Below, piece after piece: positions 8,639 to 16,443 of a stretch of DNA of 64,000 bases. A program made the translations under genes and the position numbers. A model generated the notes under the pieces. That model was not told the DNA's origin, searched no databases, and saw only the letters and a program-made list of their open reading frames with translations. This DNA is from Pseudomonas sp. (GTDB lineage Bacteria; Pseudomonadota; Gammaproteobacteria; Pseudomonadales; Pseudomonadaceae): the NCBI RefSeq assembly GCF_028293835.1, contig NZ_JAQGNX010000180.1, positions 26,363 through 90,362 of the forward strand, given 5' to 3'. How positions within the stretch are numbered: the stretch's first letter is position 1; the number at the start of each line of letters is the position of its first letter.

Positions 8639-9882
8639 AGCGACTCCTCCCGATCACCCCGCACAGCGCCAGGGGATGCTTCGGGTTGTGCAACTGGCAT
8701 CGCCACCCGGACCGGTTTGAGCCGCAAAGCGTGCGCTGGCAGTAACCCGGCGATCGCTGGAAAATGCCGCAAAAAGTGGAAACAGACAAAGATCAGTGGC
8801 GCACGCCACCACTCCCCGCGCGTGGCGTGTTGCAGGGTTATCTGCCGGCTTTGGGTTAGCACCAACTCACGCAGGTGTTTATGCAATTGCTGATTAAGCG
8901 CCTGATCACGGACAAACAGATTGGCTTCAAGGTTCAGCGACAGGCTCAACGGATCGAGGTTACTGGACCCTACGGTGGACCATTCCTGATCGACCAGCGC
9001 CACTTTTCCGTGCAATGCGCGTTGAGTGTATTCATGAATGATCACGCCTTCGCGCAGCAAGTAGGTGTACAGCATGCGCGAACATATCCGGACCAAGGGC
9101 AGGTCAGGCTGGCCTTGCAGCAGCAAGGTTACTCTGACCCCCCGCCGCGCTGCGTTGCGCAGTTCCCGTAGAAACCGATAACTGGGAAAAAAGTAGGCGT
9201 TGGCAATCACGATGCGTTGGTTAGCGTTACGAATGGCCAGCAAATACTGCTCTTCGATGTCCGTGGTGTGCTCAGTGTTGTCGCGCACTGCCAACAACAT
9301 CCGTGCGCTGCCGGTCTGGTGCTGAACCACACGCAACGGGGTGATTGCCTTGTTTGCCACAGGCCTGACCAAGGTCAGGCTGGACTGATAAATGTCGCTC
9401 ACCACTGGGCCTTGCACCCGTAAAGCATAGTCCTGCTTGGCGGTCGGACCGCTGTCGCTCATGTGGTCATCGCTGTAATTGATACCGCCGATAAAGGCCA
9501 GTTCGGCGTCGATGACCACGATCTTGCGATGCAGCCGACGAAACAGATTGGTGCGCATGCCCAGTACCCGGGGGCGCGGATCGAATAGTTGAATCTGCAC
9601 CCCGGCGCTGAGCATTTGCCCGAGGAACTCCGAACTCAACGCCGAGGTGCCGTAGTCATCCACCGTGACCACTACGCGTACGCCGCGCGAAGCTGCCTCA
9701 ATCAACGCCTGCTGCAGCGCCTCGCCGACTCGATCCTGAAAAATAATAAAGGTTTCCAGCAATACTTCTTTGCGTGCCGCTCGGATGCAAGCGAATACCT
9801 GAGCGAAAAAATCCTCTCCATTGATCAGCAACCTGGCTGAGTTACCGTCACGCCAGCGGCTTTCGGCATAGGGCATTTTCAC
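8635..9882 (-). CDS. clsB: Cardiolipin synthase B (ClsB/YbhO)
   Basis: A 415-residue phospholipase-D-superfamily enzyme that makes cardiolipin from phosphatidylglycerol at the inner membrane. Two HKD motifs are visible: LHRKIVVIDAELAFIGGIN in the N-terminal half and LHGKVALVDQEWSTVGSSN in the C-terminal half. No N-terminal membrane anchor is present, as in ClsB rather than ClsA. The start is placed at a GTG (9882) because GGAGG lies seven bases upstream and the GTG overlaps the ybhP stop; an ATG two codons later (9876) is the alternative. It is third gene of a four-gene overlapping unit. Confidence 0.9.
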   Translation of the reverse strand: MKMPYAESRWRDGNSARLLINGEDFFAQVFACIRAARKEVLLETFIIFQDRVGEALQQALIEAASRGVRVVVTVDDYGTSALSSEFLGQMLSAGVQIQLFDPRPRVLGMRTNLFRRLHRKIVVIDAELAFIGGINYSDDHMSDSGPTAKQDYALRVQGPVVSDIYQSSLTLVRPVANKAITPLRVVQHQTGSARMLLAVRDNTEHTTDIEEQYLLAIRNANQRIVIANAYFFPSYRFLRELRNAARRGVRVTLLLQGQPDLPLVRICSRMLYTYLLREGVIIHEYTQRALHGKVALVDQEWSTVGSSNLDPLSLSLNLEANLFVRDQALNQQLHKHLRELVLTQSRQITLQHATRGEWWRAPLIFVCFHFLRHFPAIAGLLPAHALRLKPVRVAMPVAQPEASPGAVRGDREESL

Positions 9883-10664
9883 AATCGCACCTCCACCGCC
9901 AGCGGCGCATGGTCGGAAAGATGGGACCAAGGTCGATTGGTCAATACCTTGGGCCGATGAGTCGTAGCGTTGCGCACATAAATCCGATCCAGGCGTAACA
10001 GCGGCCAGCGTGCCGGAAAACTTTTTGCCGGCGCCCCTGACGCCTGGACGAACGCTTCGTGCAACCCGGACCCCGCCAGCAGGCTGTCGGCTTGTAGCCG
10101 CCAGTCATTGAAATCCCCAGCAACGATAACCGGCGCACTGACCGGCAACCGCGCCAGCAATCCCATGAGCAGGTTCAACTGCTGACGGCGATGGCCTTCA
10201 CGCAAGCCCAGATGCACACAAATGGCGTGCACGGGGCCATACCCGGGCACCGCCAGCACGCAATGCAACAACCCGCGCTGTTCAGTACCATGAACCGAGG
10301 CATCCAGGTTTTCATGGTGCACGATCGGGTATTTGGACAGCAGCGCATTACCGTGATCGCCATCTGGATAGACCGCATTGCGACCGTAGGCAAAAGCTGG
10401 CCACATGCTGTCGGCGAGAAATTCGTACTGCGAGGTTGTTGGCCAGTGTTCCCAGCGCCGCGCATGGGCCTGTTGAGTGCCGTGAACCTCTTGCAAAAAC
10501 ACCACGTCGGCGGAGACTTTACGCACCGCATCGCGAAGCTCCGGGAGAATAAAACGTCGGTTAAAGACGCCAAAACCCATGTGCATATTTATGGTTAACA
10601 CGTTCAATCCCAGCCCGGTAGACAGCGCGCCACCCTGCCCCAACTCAGCGGTAAAACGACTCAA
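9879..10664 (-). CDS. ybhP: Endonuclease/exonuclease/phosphatase-family protein (YbhP)
   Basis: A 261-residue EEP-fold protein. Catalytic elements visible are LTINMHMGFG (N-terminal Asn), VVFLQEVHGT (metal-binding Glu), VIVAGDFNDWR and the terminal LSDHAPLAVEV. It is a homologue of E. coli YbhP, encoded next to ybhO/clsB. The substrate is unknown; the superfamily includes nucleases, inositol-phosphatases and sphingomyelinases, and the neighbouring lipid genes make a phospholipid-related substrate plausible but unproven. It begins with ATGA overlapping the DUF72 stop (10661-10664), which implies coupled translation. Confidence 0.87.
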   Translation of the reverse strand: MSRFTAELGQGGALSTGLGLNVLTINMHMGFGVFNRRFILPELRDAVRKVSADVVFLQEVHGTQQAHARRWEHWPTTSQYEFLADSMWPAFAYGRNAVYPDGDHGNALLSKYPIVHHENLDASVHGTEQRGLLHCVLAVPGYGPVHAICVHLGLREGHRRQQLNLLMGLLARLPVSAPVIVAGDFNDWRLQADSLLAGSGLHEAFVQASGAPAKSFPARWPLLRLDRIYVRNATTHRPKVLTNRPWSHLSDHAPLAVEVRL

Positions 10665-11578
10665 AACGTAACCCCTTGCAAGACACCAGGCGCCACTTCC
10701 AGCCCTTGGGCGAGACCAAAACGCTCCAACAAGGTACGTGCGTCATACGGCGCGCGGACCTTAATGTCGTTATCGAAATAACAATAGACGTCCCGGGACT
10801 TGCGCTTGGGCGCGGGTTTGTCGGTAATCAGATGCGCGTCTTTTGGCTGCGAGCCGTTGCTCCAGCTCTCGATGCGGTCGCCCCATCGCTTGAGTGCTGC
10901 AGGGGTATAACCGCTCTCATACAAGGCCTTCTCACCGTGTAAACGCAGATAAATGAAGTCGCTGGTCACGTCTTCAACGTACGGCCATTTGCCCGCCGTA
11001 TCTGCTACCACCAACGCAACCTTGTACTTGCGCAGCAGTGCGACAAACTTATCTGTAACGAAACTCACATGGCGGATCTCCACCGCGTGCCGCACCCTTC
11101 CCGTCGTAGGCATATCAAGGTAGCCGGGCTTTTTCATGCGCTCATCACATTGTTTGGCACAGGCCCTGGCTTGCTTCATGGTCTGAGGCAGCAACGACAG
11201 AAAATGCTCGAATTTTTCCGGATCAAATTTGAACGAGGGCGGGAACTGCCACAGAAATGGGCCGAGTTTCGCTTTCAACTGAAATATCCCGGAAGCGAAG
11301 AAATTAGCCACCGGTGTTTCCACTTCATTCAGGCGCCGAACATGGGTGATAAAGCGCGGGCCCTTGATACTGAATACAAAGCCATCAGGCGTATCTGCCG
11401 CCCAGCGGGAATACAACGTCGGCGATTTCAAAGAATAGAACGAGCCGTTGATTTCGATGCTGTTAACGGCGCGGGAAGCAAACTTCAGCTCATTCTTTTG
11501 CGCCAAATGTTCAGGGTAGAAATCACCCCGCCACGGTACGTAGCGCCAGCCGGATATGCCGATTCGGATGTGCCCCAT
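10661..11578 (-). CDS. DUF72-family protein
   Basis: A 305-residue DUF72 protein with a TIM-barrel-like fold and unknown activity. The family hallmarks IRIGISGWRYVPWRGDFYP at the N-terminus, the SIEINGSFYSL segment and YCYFDNDIKVRAPYDA near the C-terminus are all visible. It heads the unit DUF72 - ybhP - clsB - ybhN, in which every junction is a four-base overlap. No signal peptide is seen, so it is cytoplasmic. Why it is coupled to cardiolipin genes is not evident from the sequence. Confidence 0.85.
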   Translation of the reverse strand: MGHIRIGISGWRYVPWRGDFYPEHLAQKNELKFASRAVNSIEINGSFYSLKSPTLYSRWAADTPDGFVFSIKGPRFITHVRRLNEVETPVANFFASGIFQLKAKLGPFLWQFPPSFKFDPEKFEHFLSLLPQTMKQARACAKQCDERMKKPGYLDMPTTGRVRHAVEIRHVSFVTDKFVALLRKYKVALVVADTAGKWPYVEDVTSDFIYLRLHGEKALYESGYTPAALKRWGDRIESWSNGSQPKDAHLITDKPAPKRKSRDVYCYFDNDIKVRAPYDARTLLERFGLAQGLEVAPGVLQGVTF

Positions 11579-11726
11579 CTGTCGATCCTACCTGTCCGTT
11601 ATCAAAGTATATGAAGCCTGCGGGGCGCGCAGGTTCAATGCTTTTCACCTGGGTGATCGGTCCAGCACCGGGAACTTTTCGCAAGTGGATTTTTCACAGC
11701 TGTAATGGGTTCATGGAGCGGCGGTC

Positions 11727-12164
11727 ATGGGTGTCACTAAAATAACTCTAACTTCCATCGGCGGGATGCTGTGCGCGATCCTCAGCAGCGGGGTATGGGC
11801 CGAAGCCTGTGAAGTCAACGTGCGGCCTGCCAATCAGGCAATTGCCGCGGTTAGTATCCAGACCTGTTACGAGTTCACGGGAATGCCCGCAGGCTCGATA
11901 GACTGGTCATGCAGCAACCAAAGCAAAGACGCGCTCACCAGTGAAAAACGCAAAGTAGACAGTTGCCCGGCCGCCGCCAAGGCCACTTGCAGAGCAACCC
12001 TGACTCAAGAGTCATTGGCCAACGAACGCTCAACCAGCAAAGAACCCGGCAAACCCACAGTCAATATTCCCAACGGCGCCCAAGTCGTGACTCATTACTA
12101 TGAAATGCAAGACGCTCATCAGGCGCAAATTGATTGTGAACAGGGCGGCGGCTCGTGGAAGTAG
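11727..12164 (+). CDS. Secreted Cys-containing hypothetical protein
   Basis: A 145-residue protein with a clear signal peptide (hydrophobic stretch about residues 8-24, likely cleavage after VWA). The mature part has seven cysteines (at CEVNV, TCYEF, WSCSN, SCPAA, TCRAT and DCEQG among others), consistent with disulfides in the periplasm. The C-terminal half contains VVTHYYEMQDAHQAQIDCEQ. I do not recognise the family. It stands alone between the divergent DUF72 unit and the small KGG-type gene. Confidence 0.62.
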   Translation: MGVTKITLTSIGGMLCAILSSGVWAEACEVNVRPANQAIAAVSIQTCYEFTGMPAGSIDWSCSNQSKDALTSEKRKVDSCPAAAKATCRATLTQESLANERSTSKEPGKPTVNIPNGAQVVTHYYEMQDAHQAQIDCEQGGGSWK

Positions 12165-12322
12165 CCGCGTGGGGCTCGTCCCGGCAACCGACTCAGCCAC
12201 AGGGCTGGTTACCGCTCATCGGCTGCCTGATTAATTAGTTAAACCATTTACCCCTCAAGACTTCACACGTTTACGGGGGCTAATCCTCGTAGCAGACATT
12301 TAACGTTCGAGGTTGACTGATC

Positions 12323-12478
12323 ATGCCAAACAGCAAAAAACCAGCCGGTGACAAGCAGTCAGAAACCGGCAAAAAAGGCAGCGGCTCAAGCGGAAACTTT
12401 GCCAACGACAAGGAAAAAGCATCGGAAGCCGGTAAAAAAGGTGGTTCAGCCAGCCACTCCAGTGGGCGTAAATCGTAG
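12323..12478 (+). CDS. Small KGG-repeat stress-type protein
   Basis: A 51-residue, highly hydrophilic protein rich in Lys, Gly, Ser and Ala. It carries two copies of a KKG[S/G] repeat (ETGKKGSGSSGNFAND and EAGKKGGSASHSSG), the pattern of the KGG / stress-induced motif family (Con-10, GsiB-like). Such proteins are probably intrinsically disordered and are often induced in stationary phase or desiccation. The ATG is preceded by GAGGTTGACTGATC, a reasonable ribosome site. The next gene, 75 bases downstream, is a DUF4142 protein, a common stress-regulated partner. Confidence 0.75.
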   Translation: MPNSKKPAGDKQSETGKKGSGSSGNFANDKEKASEAGKKGGSASHSSGRKS

Positions 12479-12553
12479 CCCTGACATATCGAGAGATGCA
12501 GTCCCCGCTTTCTAAATTTGCTGCCTTTTCAATTTGCCTGAGGTGTCCTATCC

Positions 12554-13054
12554 ATGAAACTTCGTACTTATTCCCTACGCGCCACCAGCCTGGCCCTACT
12601 GCTGTCCAGCGTCAGTGCCTTTGCTGCTTCACCCGCTACCTTTGTTGACGATGCGTCTGCTAAAGGCATGGCGGAGATCCAGACGAGCCAATTAGCGCTG
12701 GACAAATCTCAGTCTGACGATGTGAAAAGCTTTGCCCAGATGATGATTACCGACCATACCGACGCCAACCAGAAACTCGCCGCCATCGCGACCAACCTCA
12801 ATTTGAAAACCGCCAGCGATGCCGAGTTGATGGATAAAGCGAAGAAAATGATCCTTCAATACCGCAGCGGTTCGTTCGATAAGGCTTATGCCGCCAACCA
12901 AGTGAAAGCTCACGAACAAACCATTAAGGTGTTCCAGGATGAGATCAAGACCTCACAGACGCCTGAATTGACAGCGTTTGCCAAGGACACCCTGCCAAAA
13001 CTTCAGGACCATTTAAAAATGGCCAAGCAGTTACAAGCTAAGTACAACAAGTAA
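12554..13054 (+). CDS. DUF4142 periplasmic protein
   Basis: A 166-residue exported protein with a signal peptide (residues 1 to about 24, cleavage after SAFA) and an all-helical DUF4142 domain, annotated in databases as predicted outer-membrane or ferritin-like. The characteristic N-terminal FVDDASAKGMAEIQTSQLAL and central FAQMMITDHTDANQKL are present. The function is unknown; members often sit in stress regulons. AGGTG lies upstream of the ATG, and a good intrinsic terminator follows the gene. Confidence 0.88.
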   Translation: MKLRTYSLRATSLALLLSSVSAFAASPATFVDDASAKGMAEIQTSQLALDKSQSDDVKSFAQMMITDHTDANQKLAAIATNLNLKTASDAELMDKAKKMILQYRSGSFDKAYAANQVKAHEQTIKVFQDEIKTSQTPELTAFAKDTLPKLQDHLKMAKQLQAKYNK

Positions 13055-13072
13055 CGCGGTTTGAATGATGAC

Positions 13073-13100
13073 AAAAGCCCCTCGCTCTGGAGGGGCTTTT
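13073..13100 (+). terminator. Rho-independent terminator after DUF4142 gene
   Basis: The stem AAAAGCCCCT (13073-13082) pairs with AGGGGCTTTT (13091-13100) around an eight-base loop. It starts 18 bases after the stop codon and ends in a T run. The A-run on the other side lets it work for the convergent dehydrogenase-like gene as well. Confidence 0.88.
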
Positions 13101-13153
13101 GCGTTTAACCGTTAACAGATGCTTTGAGTGGGACACCCTCGTAGTTGGAACGG

Positions 13154-14293
13154 TTAACGACAGCAGGCGCGTTTCGCATGATCAGCGTAAACATTATATT
13201 TTCGACCAAGCTCTCCCGCCCATTGATGGACGTCTTGAAGCTTCATGGTTGGCATTGAAAATCCAAGTAACGACTCCATGATCGACATCGATTGAACCTC
13301 GAAGGTGACGCTGGCATCTGCATTTATCGAGCGGATACCATCTTGATTCTGGCAGTTGTGGTTAACCGTGATGGCGTCATTGCGCGACATACCATGGGGC
13401 AGTGACAACACAACCTGGCCTTGGCCAACTCGCACCGGATAGCCGCCGGGTAGTCCGTTGGGACCTGGCGCATGGGTTTCAATCTCATTATCCAGAAGTA
13501 TATTGTTGATGACCGTTGCGGCCGAAGCGGCTGTCAATGCCTGCGCTAGCATCCCTTGCGCGTGTCGAAAGTCCCTGCTCGCGGAATAAAAAATCTGCGA
13601 GTCCGAAAATTGTCCAGAGCATTCAACACCCCCGATTCGATAAAAAAGTTTGTAGCTGCTGTCGCAGGGCAATGCCGTCCGGGGAACGTGATGAGTGAAG
13701 TAATGCCTGCCGATGAGTTTGACCTCGACCTCCGCAGGGGTACACCTAGCCATTTTGGCAATGGCCAAGCGCACAGTGGGGACCCGATTAGCAACATGAC
13801 CAACGCCAATAACCGGGGCCAGGCCCACCTTGTCCAACACGGCGTTAACGGCATCCGGGAACGCCGCATTCACCGTCAGGGTCCTGATCCCGGATAACTT
13901 GACGGCCCGCATGAGATCGTAGGCTGGCGCTAGATGCATCGGTAGCCAAGGACCGCGATGCGCCAATTCCAAGTCATCATCCCCGGCGGTGGGTAATCTT
14001 TTAGTGACCCGCCACGGCAGCAATGACGTGCAATTGACAATGATATTGGGCCTGAGCTTGAGCAAAATGTCGGCGGTCCTATATATGTCGGCAAGGTCCA
14101 CCTGCAAAGCCGTGACAGAGGCTGAACTGTCTAACTGCAACAAAGTGAGGGCTACCAAATTGCACAAGCGAGTCGTTTTTTCCAGGTCGCGACTTGCGAC
14201 AAATATCTGGAAGTTACTACGTAGCGCCAACATCTGAATTATTTGAAACGATAAGGGGCCCGCACCAATAATCAGTATTTTTTTCCGGTCCAT
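13154..14293 (-). CDS. Saccharopine-dehydrogenase-like NAD(P)-binding protein
   Basis: A 379-residue protein opening with a Rossmann motif (KKILIIGAGPLSFQII) and continuing with VASRDLEKTTRLCN and IIVNCTSLLP. This matches the NAD(P)-binding half of saccharopine dehydrogenase-like proteins. The C-terminal half carries no signature I can assign to a specific substrate, although the central LPGGYPVRV segment is typical of the family's catalytic half. Base composition is AT-richer than its neighbours, and no biosynthetic partner gene lies beside it, which suggests acquired or orphaned DNA. The start at 14293 lacks a strong ribosome site. Opine-type and carboxynorspermidine-type reductases are possible roles. 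Confidence 0.7.
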   Translation of the reverse strand: MDRKKILIIGAGPLSFQIIQMLALRSNFQIFVASRDLEKTTRLCNLVALTLLQLDSSASVTALQVDLADIYRTADILLKLRPNIIVNCTSLLPWRVTKRLPTAGDDDLELAHRGPWLPMHLAPAYDLMRAVKLSGIRTLTVNAAFPDAVNAVLDKVGLAPVIGVGHVANRVPTVRLAIAKMARCTPAEVEVKLIGRHYFTHHVPRTALPCDSSYKLFYRIGGVECSGQFSDSQIFYSASRDFRHAQGMLAQALTAASAATVINNILLDNEIETHAPGPNGLPGGYPVRVGQGQVVLSLPHGMSRNDAITVNHNCQNQDGIRSINADASVTFEVQSMSIMESLLGFSMPTMKLQDVHQWAGELGRKYNVYADHAKRACCR

Positions 14294-14703
14294 GATACTG
14301 CTTCCGTTGAAGTTCCATGGGACGAAATAACCACGCTCGCATTCGAATCGAATGAAAACCGGGGCGATGACTCTTTCGTGTAATGATGCCTATAGCCAAT
14401 TTGGCGGAGACCATTCTATGGTGTGTTTGTCCTGCTCTAGCTGTTGAACCAGGGTCCGCCATTCAAGATTGGATCCAAGTTGGTACGGTGTCAACGCAGC
14501 CTCTGGAATAAATTGAGCTTGGCTTATGCAAACTGGAAATAACCCTTGGAGAGCAATCCGTACACACATGTCGGCCTCTAGCTTTGGGTCAGTGATCAAT
14601 TTAATTTGAATAAATTAGCCAACTGAGCTGTTCTTAACTCTAAGGGCCCCACGCCTTTCGCCGTTCAAGCGCTGGGACAAATAATCGACCAAGGAAATAA
14701 ACC
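14294..14703. other. 410-base gap with one weak small reading frame
   Basis: AT-rich intergenic DNA between the divergent dehydrogenase-like gene and the cytochrome b561 gene. It contains one candidate short gene on the minus strand (14390-14566) and must hold both promoters. I see no repeat of the kind found elsewhere in the window, and no recognisable RNA gene. Confidence 0.5.
14390..14566 (-). CDS. Candidate small ORF (58 aa), uncertain
   Basis: A possible 58-residue product beginning MCVRIALQGLFPVC and ending HTIEWSPPNWL. GAGG lies five bases before the ATG at 14566. It is co-directional with the saccharopine-dehydrogenase-like gene and ends about 95 bases upstream of that gene's start. 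I recognise no family, signal peptide or membrane segment. It could be a real small partner, the eroded tail of a larger lost gene, or chance. Confidence 0.22.
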   Translation of the reverse strand, partial: CVRIALQGLFPVCISQAQFIPEAALTPYQLGSNLEWRTLVQQLEQDKHTIEWSPPNWL

Positions 14704-15246
14704 GTGATTGCAGCTTCGTTAGCCCCCCGTTACACCGCCAAAGCTCGTTGGTTTCATTGGTTGATGGCCGGCCTGATTGTGCTGGCGTACGCCCTGATCC
14801 TAAGCCGTAGTCAGTTTGCCAAAGGATCGGACCCACGGACGTTCGTTATTCAAACTCATTTTTGGGTCGGGATTCTGGTGTTCCTGATGGCGTTTTTTCG
14901 CATTGCCGAGCGCCACCGTCACACACCGCCCGGGATTACCCCACCCCTTGAAGGCGCACTGCAGGTCATGGCGACGCTCTCGCATTACGCGCTGTATGCG
15001 TTTTTGTTCGCTCAGCCATTGTTGGGTTTGTTTACCGTGCTGCTGGGCAGCGGCAAGGTGCCCATTCCGCTAACATCGTTGGCGATTCCCTCGCCGTTCG
15101 ACGTATCGAAACCCACCGCAGAATCCCTTGTACATCTGCACGTCTTACTGGGCACGATTTTCTACTATGTGATCGGCCTGCACGTTGTCGCGGCGATGTG
15201 GCACCACTTCGTGCGCCGCGACGACACCGTAAAACGCATGGTGTAA
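14704..15246 (+). CDS. Cytochrome b561
   Basis: A 180-residue diheme inner-membrane cytochrome of the bacterial b561 family, with four transmembrane helices. Heme-ligand histidines fall in the usual places: RWFHWLMA near residue 18, a central QTHFWVGI, SHYALY, and the C-terminal HLHVLLGTIFYYVIGLHVVA. Family members transfer electrons from the quinone pool, and E. coli CybB oxidises superoxide. No partner gene is adjacent; the iron-uptake operon follows after 320 bases. The ATG has GGAAATAAACCG upstream, an acceptable ribosome site. Confidence 0.88.
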   Translation: MIAASLAPRYTAKARWFHWLMAGLIVLAYALILSRSQFAKGSDPRTFVIQTHFWVGILVFLMAFFRIAERHRHTPPGITPPLEGALQVMATLSHYALYAFLFAQPLLGLFTVLLGSGKVPIPLTSLAIPSPFDVSKPTAESLVHLHVLLGTIFYYVIGLHVVAAMWHHFVRRDDTVKRMV

Positions 15247-15568
15247 CGGGGCGATTTCCGACATTCGATTTCCCACGAAATCTTCCCCGGACGTTATCTA
15301 AGCCTTCGGCAGCTAACGGCCAAGCCACTGAATCGGCGCAAATTAAACTGTTTGAGTGCGCCAGTCTTTTCCCCGCAGCGCGGCGGTTTATCGCTTCGCT
15401 GTAGTCAGCTCCACCCCCCGAATCCAGCGTGTCCGTACAATAAATCCGCAGACGTCAGAAAAAACAGGTAGCTCCAGTCAATAATGAGTATCATTATGTT
15501 ACGTATTGCCATACGCACAGAGTTCCGTTGTGCGGGCAAAAGACACCCTACTGATTCCGTGGTGAAAG
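15247..15568. promoter_or_regulatory. efe promoter region with 34-base dispersed repeat
   Basis: 322 non-coding bases upstream of efeU. Two things are visible. At 15315-15348 is a 34-base segment beginning AACGGCCAAGCCACTGAATC that recurs with about five mismatches at 40231-40264. At 15480-15498 is a Fur-type box, listed separately. A partial GCCTTCGGCAGC sequence precedes the 34-mer, recalling the palindromes found elsewhere in the window. Confidence 0.55.
15480..15498 (+). promoter_or_regulatory. Fur box upstream of efeUOB
   Basis: AATAATGAGTATCATTATG matches the 19-base Fur consensus GATAATGATAATCATTATC at 15 positions and contains the perfect inverted arms ATAATGA / TCATTAT. It lies 70 bases before the efeU ATG. 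This predicts repression by Fur-Fe(II) and induction under iron starvation, in line with the operon's role. Confidence 0.85.
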
Positions 15569-16435
15569 ATGCTTGTTCCTTTTCTGATCATGCTGCGCGA
15601 GGGCATTGAAGCCGCGCTTATCGTTGGCATCATTGCCAGCTACTTGAAGCAGACCGGCCGCGGTGAATGGATGCCCGCCGTATGGATTGGCGTGTTTCTG
15701 GCGTCGGCACTTGCGCTGTTGGTTGGCGGTGGCCTGGAAATGATGAGTGCGGAATTTCCGCAACGTCAGCAGGAATTGTTCGAAGGCGTTGTTGGTTTGA
15801 TAGCTGTTGCCATCCTCAGCTCCATGGTGTTCTGGATGCGCAAGGTTGCGCGTTCCATCAAGCATGCCCTGCACGCTTCTCTCGACGCAGCCCTCGCCAC
15901 CTCGAAAAACCAGGTCTACGCGTTGATCGCCATGGTGTTTTTCGCCGTGGCCCGTGAGGGTCTGGAAACCGTATTTTTCCTGCTGGCTGTGTTCCAGCAG
16001 AGCGAAGGCCCGGGCGCGCCCATCGGCGCCTTGTTAGGCCTGATCCTCGCCATTGGCGTAGGTTTCGCCATCTACAGCGGCAGCATGCGTTTGAACCTGA
16101 GCCTGTTTTTCCGTTGGACGGGCCTGTTCATCCTGGTGGTGGCCGCCGGCATTCTGTCCACCTCTGTGCAAGCCTTGCATGAAGCCGGGCTGTGGAATCA
16201 CTTACAAACCGTGGTCTTCGATATCAGCACCACGTTGCCTATGGATGGTCCAGTGGGTTCGGTATTGGCGGGTATGTTCGGCTATCAGGATGCTCCGACC
16301 GTCAGCACGCTGAGCGTGTATTTGATCTACCTGATCGGTGCTCTTGTGCTGTTCTTTCTGCCGCACCCCCGGGTGGTCAGCTTGCCGACCAAGCCTGCGC
16401 AACATCACCACTCATCTTCTGTTACGAATAAATAA
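15569..16435 (+). CDS. efeU: EfeU, FTR1-family iron permease
   Basis: A 288-residue inner-membrane permease with about seven hydrophobic segments. Both iron-binding REXXE motifs of the FTR1/Fet3-type family are present: REGIE at residues 10-14 and REGLE at 129-133. It translocates iron delivered by EfeO and EfeB across the inner membrane. The His-rich C-terminal tail (QHHHSSS) is a possible extra metal site. It is first of four co-directional genes, nine bases before efeO, behind a Fur box. Unlike the frameshifted efeU of E. coli K-12, this copy is intact. Confidence 0.94.
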   Translation: MLVPFLIMLREGIEAALIVGIIASYLKQTGRGEWMPAVWIGVFLASALALLVGGGLEMMSAEFPQRQQELFEGVVGLIAVAILSSMVFWMRKVARSIKHALHASLDAALATSKNQVYALIAMVFFAVAREGLETVFFLLAVFQQSEGPGAPIGALLGLILAIGVGFAIYSGSMRLNLSLFFRWTGLFILVVAAGILSTSVQALHEAGLWNHLQTVVFDISTTLPMDGPVGSVLAGMFGYQDAPTVSTLSVYLIYLIGALVLFFLPHPRVVSLPTKPAQHHHSSSVTNK

Positions 16436-16443
16436 GGGCACCC

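Noticed and set aside
12172..12235. Possible hairpin element after the secreted Cys protein
   Set aside because: Arms are short and imperfect and do not match the repeat families found elsewhere.
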